From positions 1-15,613 of the forward strand of contig JAJRTI010000362.1 in the NCBI GenBank assembly GCA_024278415.1: a stretch of DNA of 15,613 nucleotides, read 5' to 3'. The notes beneath the pieces are model-generated. The model ran no database searches, had not been told where the DNA came from, and worked only from the letters and a program-made list of their open reading frames with translations. The position numbers and the translations under genes are program-made. Below, piece by piece: positions 7,102-14,320 of the stretch. The DNA comes from Planctomycetota bacterium. GTDB taxonomy: Bacteria; Planctomycetota; Brocadiia; JAJRTI01. Each line of letters starts with the position of its first letter. Within the stretch, counting starts at the first letter, position 1.

Positions 7102-7147
7102 CAGAGAGACGAGGTGGCCTTCACTGGAGATCTTGGGACACAGCACC

Positions 7148-8701
7148 ATGCCGCAAAGCCGCAACAAGACATCAGGCCCGACGCCGGTAGCCGTCGTCGA
7201 CGTTGGGTCGAGTGCTGTGCGAATGGACGTGGCTGAGATTCGGCCGTCGGGCAGCATCCGGCCGGTGGAGCAACTGCACAAGGCCGTGAACCTGGGCCGC
7301 GATGCGTTCACCACCGGACGCCTGAGCGAAGAGTCGATCCGGTCCGTGTGCAGCGTGCTCCGAGATTTCCACGAAGTCATGGACACGTACAGCGTGCGGG
7401 ACTACCGCGCGGTCGCCACGAGCGCGGTGCGGGAGGCCGAGAACCGCGACACCTTGCTCGACCGCATCTTCATGGCGACCGGCCTGGAAGTGGAAGTCAT
7501 CGAAGGCTCTGAGGAGAACCGGCTCACGTACGTGGCCGTGTGCGAGAGCATGAAAGGCCGGCCCGAACTCGAAGGCCGCATGCTGTTGGTGGAGGTGGGC
7601 GGCGGCAACGCGGCGGTCACGCTCTCGGATGCAGGAACGATTCGGCACGCCGACACCTACCAGATGGGTGCGATCCGTCTCTACGCGCAGGCCGCGGGCG
7701 CGGTGGGCGGCCGGCACGAGGAGACGGCGCTGCTGAAGGGCAGCCTGCGCAACATGGTCGACAAGATGAAGCGCGTCACGCCTCTCGCGGAGGCCGAGTA
7801 CTTCGTCGCGCTCGGCGGCGACGTGCGCTTCGCGGCCGCGCACCTTGCCGGGGAGCCCTCGGACACCGGTGTGGCCTTGGTGCCCCGCGAGGAGTTCGTG
7901 GCGTTCTGCCGCGAGGTCGAATCCTGCGCCCCTGACACCGTCGTGCAGCGCTACCACATCAGCTACTCCCAAGCCGAAACGCTCGTGCCCGCGCTGTTGG
8001 CGTACCGCCAGTTGCTCGAGGCCACGGCCGCCAAGGCCGTGTGTGTGCCGCCTGCAACACTGCGGCAAGGCCTGCTGTTGGACCTGGCCCACCGGTTGAC
8101 CGGCCGGGGAGGCAAGGGCTGGCAGGAGCAGATCATTTCCTCCGCCTTCTCGCTGGGCGAGAAGTTTCGCTTCGACCGCAACCATGCGGGGCACGTCACG
8201 CACCTCGCGCTCAAGCTCTTCGATGAACTCGAAGGCTTGCACCGGCTCCGCGGCCGCGACCGCCTGTTGTTGGAGGTCGCCGCGATCCTCCACGACGTGG
8301 GCGCTTTCATCAGCCCGCGGTCCCACCACAAGCACACGTATTACCTCGTGTCCTCGGCCGACATCTTTGGCCTGCGCCGGAGCGAAGTCGAGATCATCGC
8401 CAGCGTCGCCCGCTACCACCGGCGCAAGTGCCCCCGCGCCGAGCACGCGGAGTACGCTTCGCTCGACCTAGAGGCCCGCGTCAAAGTCTGCAAACTCGCG
8501 TCGCTCCTGAGGATCGCAGATGCGCTCGACCGGCCCCATCTCGGCAAGCTACAGAAGCTCAAGGTGCAACTCGGTGAGGATGAACTGACGCTCGTGACGG
8601 CCGCGGGCAAGGACTGGACCATGGAGCGCAAGGCGCTCGCCGAGAAGGCCGACCTGTTCGAGAACACGTTCGGCCGACGCGTTGTCATCTTGCCATTGTA
8701 G
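7148..8701 (+). CDS. ppx: Ppx/GppA phosphatase with C-terminal HD domain
   Basis: A 517-residue protein, close to the length of two-domain Ppx/GppA enzymes, which release phosphate from polyphosphate ends or from pppGpp. The N-terminal ASKHA-type fold shows VVDVGSSAVRMDV (phosphate loop, Asp18), AVATSAVREAEN, IEGSEENRL with Glu122/Glu123 at the catalytic glutamate position, the second phosphate loop LVEVGGGNAAVTL (Glu149-Asn154), and FVALGGDVRF. The C-terminal HD-type domain, from about residue 320, carries HAGHVTHLALKLFDEL, AAILHDVGAF (His382-Asp383), SHHKHTYYLV and ARYHRRKCPR. Whether the main substrate is polyphosphate or pppGpp cannot be told from sequence; ppk1 immediately downstream favours polyphosphate. 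ATG 7148 was chosen because the conserved domain begins 14 residues later and a promoter lies upstream. The frame is open far upstream only because it runs antisense to the amidase gene. Confidence 0.92.
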   Translation: MPQSRNKTSGPTPVAVVDVGSSAVRMDVAEIRPSGSIRPVEQLHKAVNLGRDAFTTGRLSEESIRSVCSVLRDFHEVMDTYSVRDYRAVATSAVREAENRDTLLDRIFMATGLEVEVIEGSEENRLTYVAVCESMKGRPELEGRMLLVEVGGGNAAVTLSDAGTIRHADTYQMGAIRLYAQAAGAVGGRHEETALLKGSLRNMVDKMKRVTPLAEAEYFVALGGDVRFAAAHLAGEPSDTGVALVPREEFVAFCREVESCAPDTVVQRYHISYSQAETLVPALLAYRQLLEATAAKAVCVPPATLRQGLLLDLAHRLTGRGGKGWQEQIISSAFSLGEKFRFDRNHAGHVTHLALKLFDELEGLHRLRGRDRLLLEVAAILHDVGAFISPRSHHKHTYYLVSSADIFGLRRSEVEIIASVARYHRRKCPRAEHAEYASLDLEARVKVCKLASLLRIADALDRPHLGKLQKLKVQLGEDELTLVTAAGKDWTMERKALAEKADLFENTFGRRVVILPL

Positions 8702-8708
8702 GGCAGCG

Positions 8709-8852
8709 AAGCTTCGCCTCAGACCGTCGAGGTGGAGCGGATCCCGAAGCCTCGGGATCGCATTCCGAACCCGAGTCCGGCAACGGCACGGAAGGCGAAG
8801 GCCTTCCGCTCCGGCGCTTTGCGGAACTCCACTCATTTGCCACGTTCTTGGG
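8709..8852 (-). repeat. Dispersed intergenic element, copy 2 (inverted)
   Basis: This is the inverted counterpart of 4774-4908, filling most of the 179-base spacer between ppx and ppk1. The shared core is 8782-8812, with the hairpin GGAAGGC-GAAG-GCCTTCC at 8790-8807. This copy is about nine bases longer because of an extra palindrome, GATCCCGAAGCCTCGGGATC (8740-8759), absent from copy 1. It begins with the palindrome CGAAGCTTCG. It leaves the ppk1 ribosome site untouched. Confidence 0.75.
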
Positions 8853-8880
8853 CGTTGGACACGACTAGGAGCACCGCCGA

Positions 8881-11019
8881 ATGGCCAAGTCTGCGAAGAA
8901 GGGCAAGCCCATTAATCTACGTTCGCCCGAACTCTATTTTAACCGCGAGCTGAGTTGGATCGCGTTCAATGAGCGCGTGCTCGAGGAAGCGGAGGACGCC
9001 TCCAACCCGCTGCTCGAGCGCCTCAAGTTCGCGTGCATCGTCAGCTCGAACTTCGACGAGTTCTTCATGGTCCGCGTTGCGGGGCTCCGGCATCAGGTGG
9101 TGCGCAAGGAGCATGAGTCCTGCAACACGGGGCTCACGCCGAAAGAGCAGCTTTCACGCATCGCCCAGCGCGTGCACCGCACCGCGGACCGGCAGCAAAA
9201 GCTCCTGTGTGAGACCCTCCTGCCCGCGCTGGGCGAGGAGGGCATCTCCATTCTGAGCCGCGACGAGTTCGACGTGGCCCAGCGCGGCCGAATCGAGCAG
9301 TTCTTCGAGCGCGAGGTCTTCCCCGTGCTCACCCCCATTGGCATCGACGCATCGCATCCCTTCCCCCTCCTCCTCAACCTCAGCCTCAACGTGGCCGCGC
9401 TGGTCGAGGAGGAGCCGGAGGCGCCGCTGCGCCTGGCCGTTGTGCAGGTGCCCAACGTGCTCCCCCGCCTCGTCGAAGTGGGCAGCGAATCCGACACCGT
9501 GTTCGTCTTGCTGGAGGACGTGGTGCGCGAATTCGTTCACCGCCTCTTCCCCGGCAAGCGCATCGTCGACACCGCGGTGTTTCGCATCACGCGAGACGCG
9601 GAAATTGAGTTCGACGACGAAGGCGGCCGCGACTTCCTCGAAGTGGTGCAACAGGAGCTGCGCAAACGCCGGCAAAACGTGGCCGTCCGGCTCGAAGTCA
9701 GCACCGGGGTGAGCCGGGAGCTGCTGGGGCAGTTGCGCGATCGCATCGGCGTGGATGCCAAAAGCATCTATCACGTCCGCGGCCCGATCGATATCCGGCC
9801 GCTCATGGGCTTACTGGACCTGCCCGGCAGGCCGCATCTGAAGGTGGAGCCTTTCGAGCCTCAAATGCCGCCGGAGCTGATCCACCAGCCCGATGTGTGG
9901 CAACTCCTGCGCGAGCAGGACGTGCTCCTGCACCACCCGTACGATTCGTTCGAGCCCATCGTGAAGCTCATGTCCGAAGCCGCTGCCGACCCGAACGTGC
10001 TCGCGATCAAGCAGACGCTCTACCGCACCAGCGGCCAATCGCCGGTGATCGAGGCGCTGTCGCGGGCCGCGGAGAATGGCAAACAGGTGACCGTGCTCGT
10101 GGAACTCATGGCGCGTTTCGACGAGGAGCAGAACGTGGGCTGGGCGCGCAAGCTCGAAGAGGCAGGCGCCCACGTCATCTATGGCGTCCAAGGGCTCAAA
10201 ACCCACTCCAAGATCCTCCTCATCGTGCGCCGCGAGATGGACGGCATCCGGCGCTACGTGCACCTGGGCACGGGCAACTACAACGACAAAACCGCGAAGC
10301 TCTACACGGACATGGGCCTCCTCACCGCCCGGGAAGAGTTCGGCTCCGACGCGTCCGCATTCTTCAACACGATCACCGGTATTGCCGACCCGCCAGAGTA
10401 CCACGTGCTCACGATGGCGCCCATCAACCTGCGCGAGCGATTCATCGCGCTCATCGACCGCGAACGCGAACGCGCGGAGGACGGACAGAAGGCGTGCATC
10501 CTGGCCAAAATGAATTCGCTTCTGGACAGTAAGATCATCGTCGCACTCTATCGCGCATCGCAAGCCGGGGTCGAGATCAAACTGAACGTGCGCGGCATTT
10601 GCTGCCTCAAGCCGGGCGTCAAGGGCGTGAGCGACCACATCGAAGTCGTGAGCATCGTCGATCGCTTCCTCGAACACAGCCGGGTCTATTACTTCCTCAA
10701 CGGCGGGCAAGAGGAAGTGTTCATGTCGAGCGCGGACTGGATGCCGCGCAATCTCGACAAGCGGGTGGAGCTGCTGTTCCCTGTGGACGCCCCCGGGCCC
10801 AAGGCCAAGGCCCTCGAAGCGCTTCGCATGTTTTTCGAGGACAACGTGCGCGCCCGCCGGCTGCGGCCGTCGGGCCGGTACGTGCGCAAGAAACCCAAGA
10901 AGGGCAAGCCCCGCGTGCGCTGCCAAGTGGCCCTCCACGAGTGGGCCGTGCAAGAGGCCGAAAAGGCGCGCGCGGCCGCGCCGCAGGAGTTCCGACCCCA
11001 GCGCAAGGCGGAGGCCTAA
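8881..11019 (+). CDS. ppk1: Polyphosphate kinase 1
   Basis: A 712-residue enzyme of normal PPK1 size that reversibly polymerises the terminal phosphate of ATP into polyphosphate. The N-terminus has YFNRELSWIAFNERVLEEA (residues 19-37) and IVSSNFDEFFMVRVAGL. The head region includes FPVLTPIGIDASHPFP, and the catalytic half begins with HHPYDSFEPIVKLMSEAA and AIKQTLYRTS. The phosphorylated histidine is His442 in GLKTHSKILL, and the second conserved histidine is His599 in FLEHSRVYYF, followed by SSADWMPRNLDKRVE. Both are offset by seven from the E. coli positions as I recall them (435 and 592). The last 50 residues are a basic Lys/Arg-rich tail (VRKKPKKGKPRVR), a possible polyanion contact. AGGAG nine bases before ATG 8881 supports the start. 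ppx upstream and a glycosidase-like gene 20 bases downstream suggest cotranscription. Confidence 0.97.
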   Translation: MAKSAKKGKPINLRSPELYFNRELSWIAFNERVLEEAEDASNPLLERLKFACIVSSNFDEFFMVRVAGLRHQVVRKEHESCNTGLTPKEQLSRIAQRVHRTADRQQKLLCETLLPALGEEGISILSRDEFDVAQRGRIEQFFEREVFPVLTPIGIDASHPFPLLLNLSLNVAALVEEEPEAPLRLAVVQVPNVLPRLVEVGSESDTVFVLLEDVVREFVHRLFPGKRIVDTAVFRITRDAEIEFDDEGGRDFLEVVQQELRKRRQNVAVRLEVSTGVSRELLGQLRDRIGVDAKSIYHVRGPIDIRPLMGLLDLPGRPHLKVEPFEPQMPPELIHQPDVWQLLREQDVLLHHPYDSFEPIVKLMSEAAADPNVLAIKQTLYRTSGQSPVIEALSRAAENGKQVTVLVELMARFDEEQNVGWARKLEEAGAHVIYGVQGLKTHSKILLIVRREMDGIRRYVHLGTGNYNDKTAKLYTDMGLLTAREEFGSDASAFFNTITGIADPPEYHVLTMAPINLRERFIALIDRERERAEDGQKACILAKMNSLLDSKIIVALYRASQAGVEIKLNVRGICCLKPGVKGVSDHIEVVSIVDRFLEHSRVYYFLNGGQEEVFMSSADWMPRNLDKRVELLFPVDAPGPKAKALEALRMFFEDNVRARRLRPSGRYVRKKPKKGKPRVRCQVALHEWAVQEAEKARAAAPQEFRPQRKAEA

Positions 11020-11028
11020 ACATCGGGC

Positions 11029-11032
11029 GGAG
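11029..11032 (+). promoter_or_regulatory. Ribosome binding site that sets a GTG start
   Basis: GGAG (within GGGCGGAG) lies seven bases upstream of GTG 11040. This choice gives a clean signal peptide. The next upstream in-frame codons would read back into ppk1, so the GTG is the most likely start. Confidence 0.6.
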
Positions 11033-11039
11033 TGACCAA

Positions 11040-13319
11040 GTGCGCCGAGCCATCCTTCCTGCCATCGTCCTTGCCGCGTTAGGATGCCGGCCAACGGCGC
11101 GCGCGGCCGAGCCCTGGTGGCGCACGTACACCACGGTCGTGTCCCACGCGAACGCGATTAAGGACTTCGGCCAAGTCGCGCCGGGCGCGGTGCGGTCGGC
11201 CGGCTACTTCGGCGGATGGTACGGCTTCTGGTTTCTCGACGCACAGCGCGCACGCGGCCAAGCCGCGCGGATGTGGAAGCGCGTCGGCGACGCCGGCGCC
11301 AAACGAATCGTCTACTACGACGCCGGAGAAGTGGGCGACTACGCGGGCTTCTTCGCCGCGAACGGCAAGATGATCTACAACGGTTGGAGCCTCCCCTGGT
11401 GGAAGGGCGAGCCGGTGACCGCGCGCTGGTTTGGCCTCGAAGCCTTCATGGCCGATGTGCCGTGGGCGCCGTTCCCGACCGCAAAGCACTACGGCCTGCC
11501 GCGGTTCACCGCGCCTGAGGGAGCCAAGCCCGCGGGATTCTACGACCTCCTCGCGGCCCAAGACATTCAGGGCAAGTGGGAGTTCTCCTGCTTCAGCAAC
11601 AAGCGCGTGACGGACGATGTCGCGCAGAAGACCGGCCTGGCCGGCATCAGTGGCAAGCAGCAAGCCAAGGCCAACGTGCAAGGCAAGACGGGCTGGCAGA
11701 CGACGCGCCTGGTCCACGTGGACTACAGCAACCCGCAGCTTCGGGACTACATCGGCCAGGATATCGCCCGGCTCATCGAAGCGACTAAGCCCGACGGCGT
11801 GCACATCGACAACTTCGGCGACTTGAATATCCTCTACCCCTGGCGCCGCGCGTTCGGAGTGTGGTCGAAACATCGGTTCAGGGAGTACATGACTGAGCAT
11901 TTCTCAGAGAAGCAGCTCAAGGCCATGGGGATCGACGACATTCGGACGTTCGACATCCGGGCGTACATCGAGGCCAAGCCGTTCGAGAGCCGGGGCAAAC
12001 GCTGGCACTACCTGAACCGGCGCTGGACGCGCGATCGCATCTGGATGTGCTACGTGCTCAGCAAGGTCGAGGCCGGCCTCGACTACCACCGCTCGGTCTA
12101 CCGCGCGGCCAAACAAGCCGCCGCGCGCGCGGGCGTGGACTGCGCGGTCTTCGGCAACACCGTGCCGTTGTTCCCGGGCCGCACGTTCATGAAGGGCGCG
12201 TGCGATATCGCGCATTTCGAGTGGAAGACGACGAAACGCTTCGGGCCGCTGCCGAAGATGGGACTGCCGCCGCACGCGCGCGTGGGCTACGCGACACGCC
12301 TGGGCGCGGCCATCAGCGCCGCGCCGTACTGCTGGCCAAGCATCTATGTGCCCAAGCGCTACTCCGGCAAGGGACACGAGAACCTGCACAAGGTGCTCGC
12401 GTTCGATTGCCTCGCCAACCGCGGCCTGCTCGACTACAACCACTGGTACCTCGACGGCTACTCTCCCGGCACGCCCGAGAGCGCGGGCTTCATCAACCGC
12501 TTCATCAAGGCGAACGCGGCGCGGCTTGGGCCGCGGGAGTATCTTGCCGACGTTGGGCTGGTCTTTTGTGACTGGTCGAACCTCGCGTCGCTGTCGGTCT
12601 CGCGTCCGTATATGGAGATGTTCGCGGTCGAGTACATCGGCTGGGCGAATTTCATGAGCAAGACCCATCGCCAGTGGGACGTGGTGCTCAGCCACGAGAT
12701 GACGCTTGCCGATCTGAAACGCTTCCCGATCCTCGTGCTGCCGTCGGTCCTGTCGCTCACGGACAAGCAGGTGCGTCTCCTGCGCGGCTACCTCCGCGCC
12801 GGTGGCCGCGTCGTGGCGACCGGCATGAGCGGGACGCGTTACGGCCCTGAGCAGCAACTCATGCCGCGGCCGGCCAACGCGCTGGACGCACTTGGCCGGG
12901 ACAAGCGGATGCGACGCACGACAAACGCACTGGGCGTCGCCTACCTCAAGCCTGAGGAGCGCCAAGCCGCTGCACGGCAAATGGCCGATCTGATAGACTC
13001 CTCGGGCTTCCAGCCGCGACTGACGACCGACGCGTCGGAGTCGGTGGGTGTGAACGTGAGCATCGGCGCCTCGGCGCTCACGCTCGATCTCAACAACTAC
13101 GCCATCGACCCCGAGACCGACAAGATCACACCGACCCCGTCCTGCACGGTGACGCTTCGCCTGCCAGCGGCGCTCGCCCTGCGCGACTTGAGTGCCAAGG
13201 GCGTCGTCCCGGGCGACGGCGACCCGCCGGGGCTGGCCATCGAGCAGGACAAGGAGCGCGGCACACTGACGCTGCGCGTGCCGGCGTTCGACTACTACCT
13301 GCTCGTCACCGTTCAATGA
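11040..13319 (+). CDS. Exported putative TIM-barrel glycosidase with GH42-like middle domain
   Basis: A 759-residue protein starting at GTG. A basic-then-hydrophobic leader ends in TARAAEPW, with cleavage likely after Ala22 or Ala23; Cys16 in AALGC is a weaker lipoprotein alternative. Residues about 30-480 look like a glycoside-hydrolase TIM barrel, with GYFGGWYGFWF, KRIVYYDAGEVGDY, LVHVDYSNPQLRDYI, PDGVHIDNFGDLN (Asp257), DCAVFGNTVPLFPG, IAHFEWKTTKRFG (Glu394) and LLDYNHWYLDGYSPG. Asp257 and Glu394 are candidate catalytic acids, which is inference only. Residues about 560-600, FPILVLPSVLSLTDKQVRLLRGYLRAGGRVVATG, strongly resemble the GH42 beta-galactosidase trimerisation-type domain. A beta-rich C-terminal domain follows from about 670. 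I cannot assign a numbered GH family or a substrate. GGAG seven bases upstream supports the start. The 20-base gap to ppk1 suggests shared transcription, which is unusual for such different functions. Confidence 0.75.
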   Translation: MRRAILPAIVLAALGCRPTARAAEPWWRTYTTVVSHANAIKDFGQVAPGAVRSAGYFGGWYGFWFLDAQRARGQAARMWKRVGDAGAKRIVYYDAGEVGDYAGFFAANGKMIYNGWSLPWWKGEPVTARWFGLEAFMADVPWAPFPTAKHYGLPRFTAPEGAKPAGFYDLLAAQDIQGKWEFSCFSNKRVTDDVAQKTGLAGISGKQQAKANVQGKTGWQTTRLVHVDYSNPQLRDYIGQDIARLIEATKPDGVHIDNFGDLNILYPWRRAFGVWSKHRFREYMTEHFSEKQLKAMGIDDIRTFDIRAYIEAKPFESRGKRWHYLNRRWTRDRIWMCYVLSKVEAGLDYHRSVYRAAKQAAARAGVDCAVFGNTVPLFPGRTFMKGACDIAHFEWKTTKRFGPLPKMGLPPHARVGYATRLGAAISAAPYCWPSIYVPKRYSGKGHENLHKVLAFDCLANRGLLDYNHWYLDGYSPGTPESAGFINRFIKANAARLGPREYLADVGLVFCDWSNLASLSVSRPYMEMFAVEYIGWANFMSKTHRQWDVVLSHEMTLADLKRFPILVLPSVLSLTDKQVRLLRGYLRAGGRVVATGMSGTRYGPEQQLMPRPANALDALGRDKRMRRTTNALGVAYLKPEERQAAARQMADLIDSSGFQPRLTTDASESVGVNVSIGASALTLDLNNYAIDPETDKITPTPSCTVTLRLPAALALRDLSAKGVVPGDGDPPGLAIEQDKERGTLTLRVPAFDYYLLVTVQ

Positions 13320-13334
13320 ACGTAGCGGGAGACT

Positions 13335-13363
13335 CCTCCCGAAGGTTCTAGACCTTCGGGAGG
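13335..13363. repeat. 29-base hairpin, twin 1
   Basis: Arms CCTCCCGAAGG and CCTTCGGGAGG pair perfectly around the centre TTCTAGA. It lies 15 bases after the glycosidase stop codon. It has no T-tract, so it is not a standard intrinsic terminator, though it could still stabilise the 3' end or slow polymerase. Confidence 0.75.
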
Positions 13364-13395
13364 TTGTATCGACCAACGCGCAGCACCGCGCGAAA

Positions 13396-13424
13396 CCTCC
13401 CGAAGGCTCAGAGCCTTCGGGAGG
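13396..13424. repeat. 29-base hairpin, twin 2
   Basis: A perfect 14-base arm, CCTCCCGAAGGCTC, is mirrored around one central A. It has the same length and outer 11-base arms as the hairpin 61 bases upstream but a different centre. It ends 23 bases before the isomerase start codon, leaving the AAGGAG site free. Confidence 0.75.
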
Positions 13425-13447
13425 GACTACATCCAAGGAGCCAAGAC

Positions 13448-14212
13448 ATGAGCAACATCCCCGTTGGCCTACAAATGCACACGGTCCGCCAAGAGTTCAT
13501 GGAGGACATGCCCGGCACGCTCAAACGCGTCGCGGACATGGGCTATGCCGGCTGCGAGATGGTCCCGCTCGATGACGTGCCACCGGCCGAACTCAAACAG
13601 ATGATCGCCGATGCCGGGCTCAAGCTCATCAGCTCGCACGTAAGCTTCGTGAAAGCTCGCGACGACTTCCAGGCCGTGGCCGATTTCCATCAAGCGCTCG
13701 GCAACACGGACCTCGTGCTCGGCGCGATCCCCGGCGACCTGCGCGAGACGAACGAAGGCTGGAAGCTCGGCGTAGAGCAGACGCGGCAAATCGGTGAGGC
13801 CGCGAAGGCCGCCGGCTTCCGCCTGCACATGCACAACCACGCGTTCGAGTTGACGGACACCGTGGACGGCGTGGAGGCGCACCACTACATCTTCTCGACC
13901 GTGCCCGCGGACCTGCTCAAGACGCAGCTCGATACGTTCTTCATCGAGGACGTGGGCAAAGACCCGGCCGCGTACGTGCGCAAGTTCGCCGGCCGCTGCC
14001 CGCTGCTCCACATCAAAGACAAGGCCAAGCCCGACGACCCGGATAGCCAGACACAGATCGGCAACGGCACGATCGACTGGGACGCGGTCTTCGCGGCCGC
14101 GGAGGAGTCCGGGGTCGAGTGGTATATCGTCGAGCAGAAGAAGGAAAGCGTGCCCGGCATCGAAAGCGCCAAGATCAGCATCGACTACCTCAAGTCGCGC
14201 GGCATGGCGTGA
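13448..14212 (+). CDS. Sugar phosphate isomerase/epimerase-like TIM-barrel protein
   Basis: A 254-residue protein of the AP-endonuclease-2/xylose-isomerase-like superfamily, cytoplasmic with no signal peptide. It begins VGLQMHTVRQEF, typical of the first barrel strand, and continues with VADMGYAGCEM, LKLISSHVSF and FRLHMHNHAFEL. The four expected metal ligands are present: Glu134 in NHAFEL, Asp162 in QLDTFF, His188 in LLHIKDK and Glu229 in YIVEQKK. A divalent-metal-dependent sugar isomerase or epimerase, or a related sugar-processing enzyme, is therefore likely; the substrate is unknown. These proteins often travel with Gfo/Idh/MocA oxidoreductases, two of which lie in the left block. AAGGAG seven bases before ATG 13448 sets the start. 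The stop codon lies inside the first unit of a heptamer array. Confidence 0.88.
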   Translation: MSNIPVGLQMHTVRQEFMEDMPGTLKRVADMGYAGCEMVPLDDVPPAELKQMIADAGLKLISSHVSFVKARDDFQAVADFHQALGNTDLVLGAIPGDLRETNEGWKLGVEQTRQIGEAAKAAGFRLHMHNHAFELTDTVDGVEAHHYIFSTVPADLLKTQLDTFFIEDVGKDPAAYVRKFAGRCPLLHIKDKAKPDDPDSQTQIGNGTIDWDAVFAAAEESGVEWYIVEQKKESVPGIESAKISIDYLKSRGMA

Positions 14213-14294
14213 GACGTGAAACGTAAAGCGTAAGACGTAAAGGGCCAGGCGGCAGTGTCTGTTCTGCTTACGTTTTACGTCTTTACGCTTTACG
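14208..14294. repeat. Heptamer array folded into a long inverted repeat
   Basis: Five consecutive 7-base units on the left are CGTGAGA, CGTGAAA, CGTAAAG, CGTAAGA, CGTAAAG (14208-14242). On the right, 14266-14294 is GCTTACG, TTTTACG, TCTTTACG, CTTTACG, close to the reverse complement of the left units. About 21 bases pair with one indel (14222-14242 with 14274-14294), and an inner GCAG/CTGC stem can extend the structure. The first unit covers the isomerase stop codon TGA (14210-14212), and the array ends 26 bases before the next start codon. Confidence 0.75.
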
Positions 14295-14320
14295 GTAGTC
14301 CCCACAACCTGGGAAGCCAC

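Noticed and set aside
4774..8852. Composite transposon bounded by the inverted element copies
   Set aside because: No transposase, terminal inverted repeats or target duplication is visible, and the enclosed genes are ordinary housekeeping genes.
10599..11039. Extension of the glycosidase reading frame upstream into ppk1
   Set aside because: The overlap is a shadow of ppk1, whose motifs are certain. GTG 11040 has a ribosome site and a signal peptide.
13335..13424. CRISPR array or classical terminator at the twin hairpins
   Set aside because: There are only two units, each a self-palindrome, with a 32-base gap and no further repeats. No T-tract follows either one.
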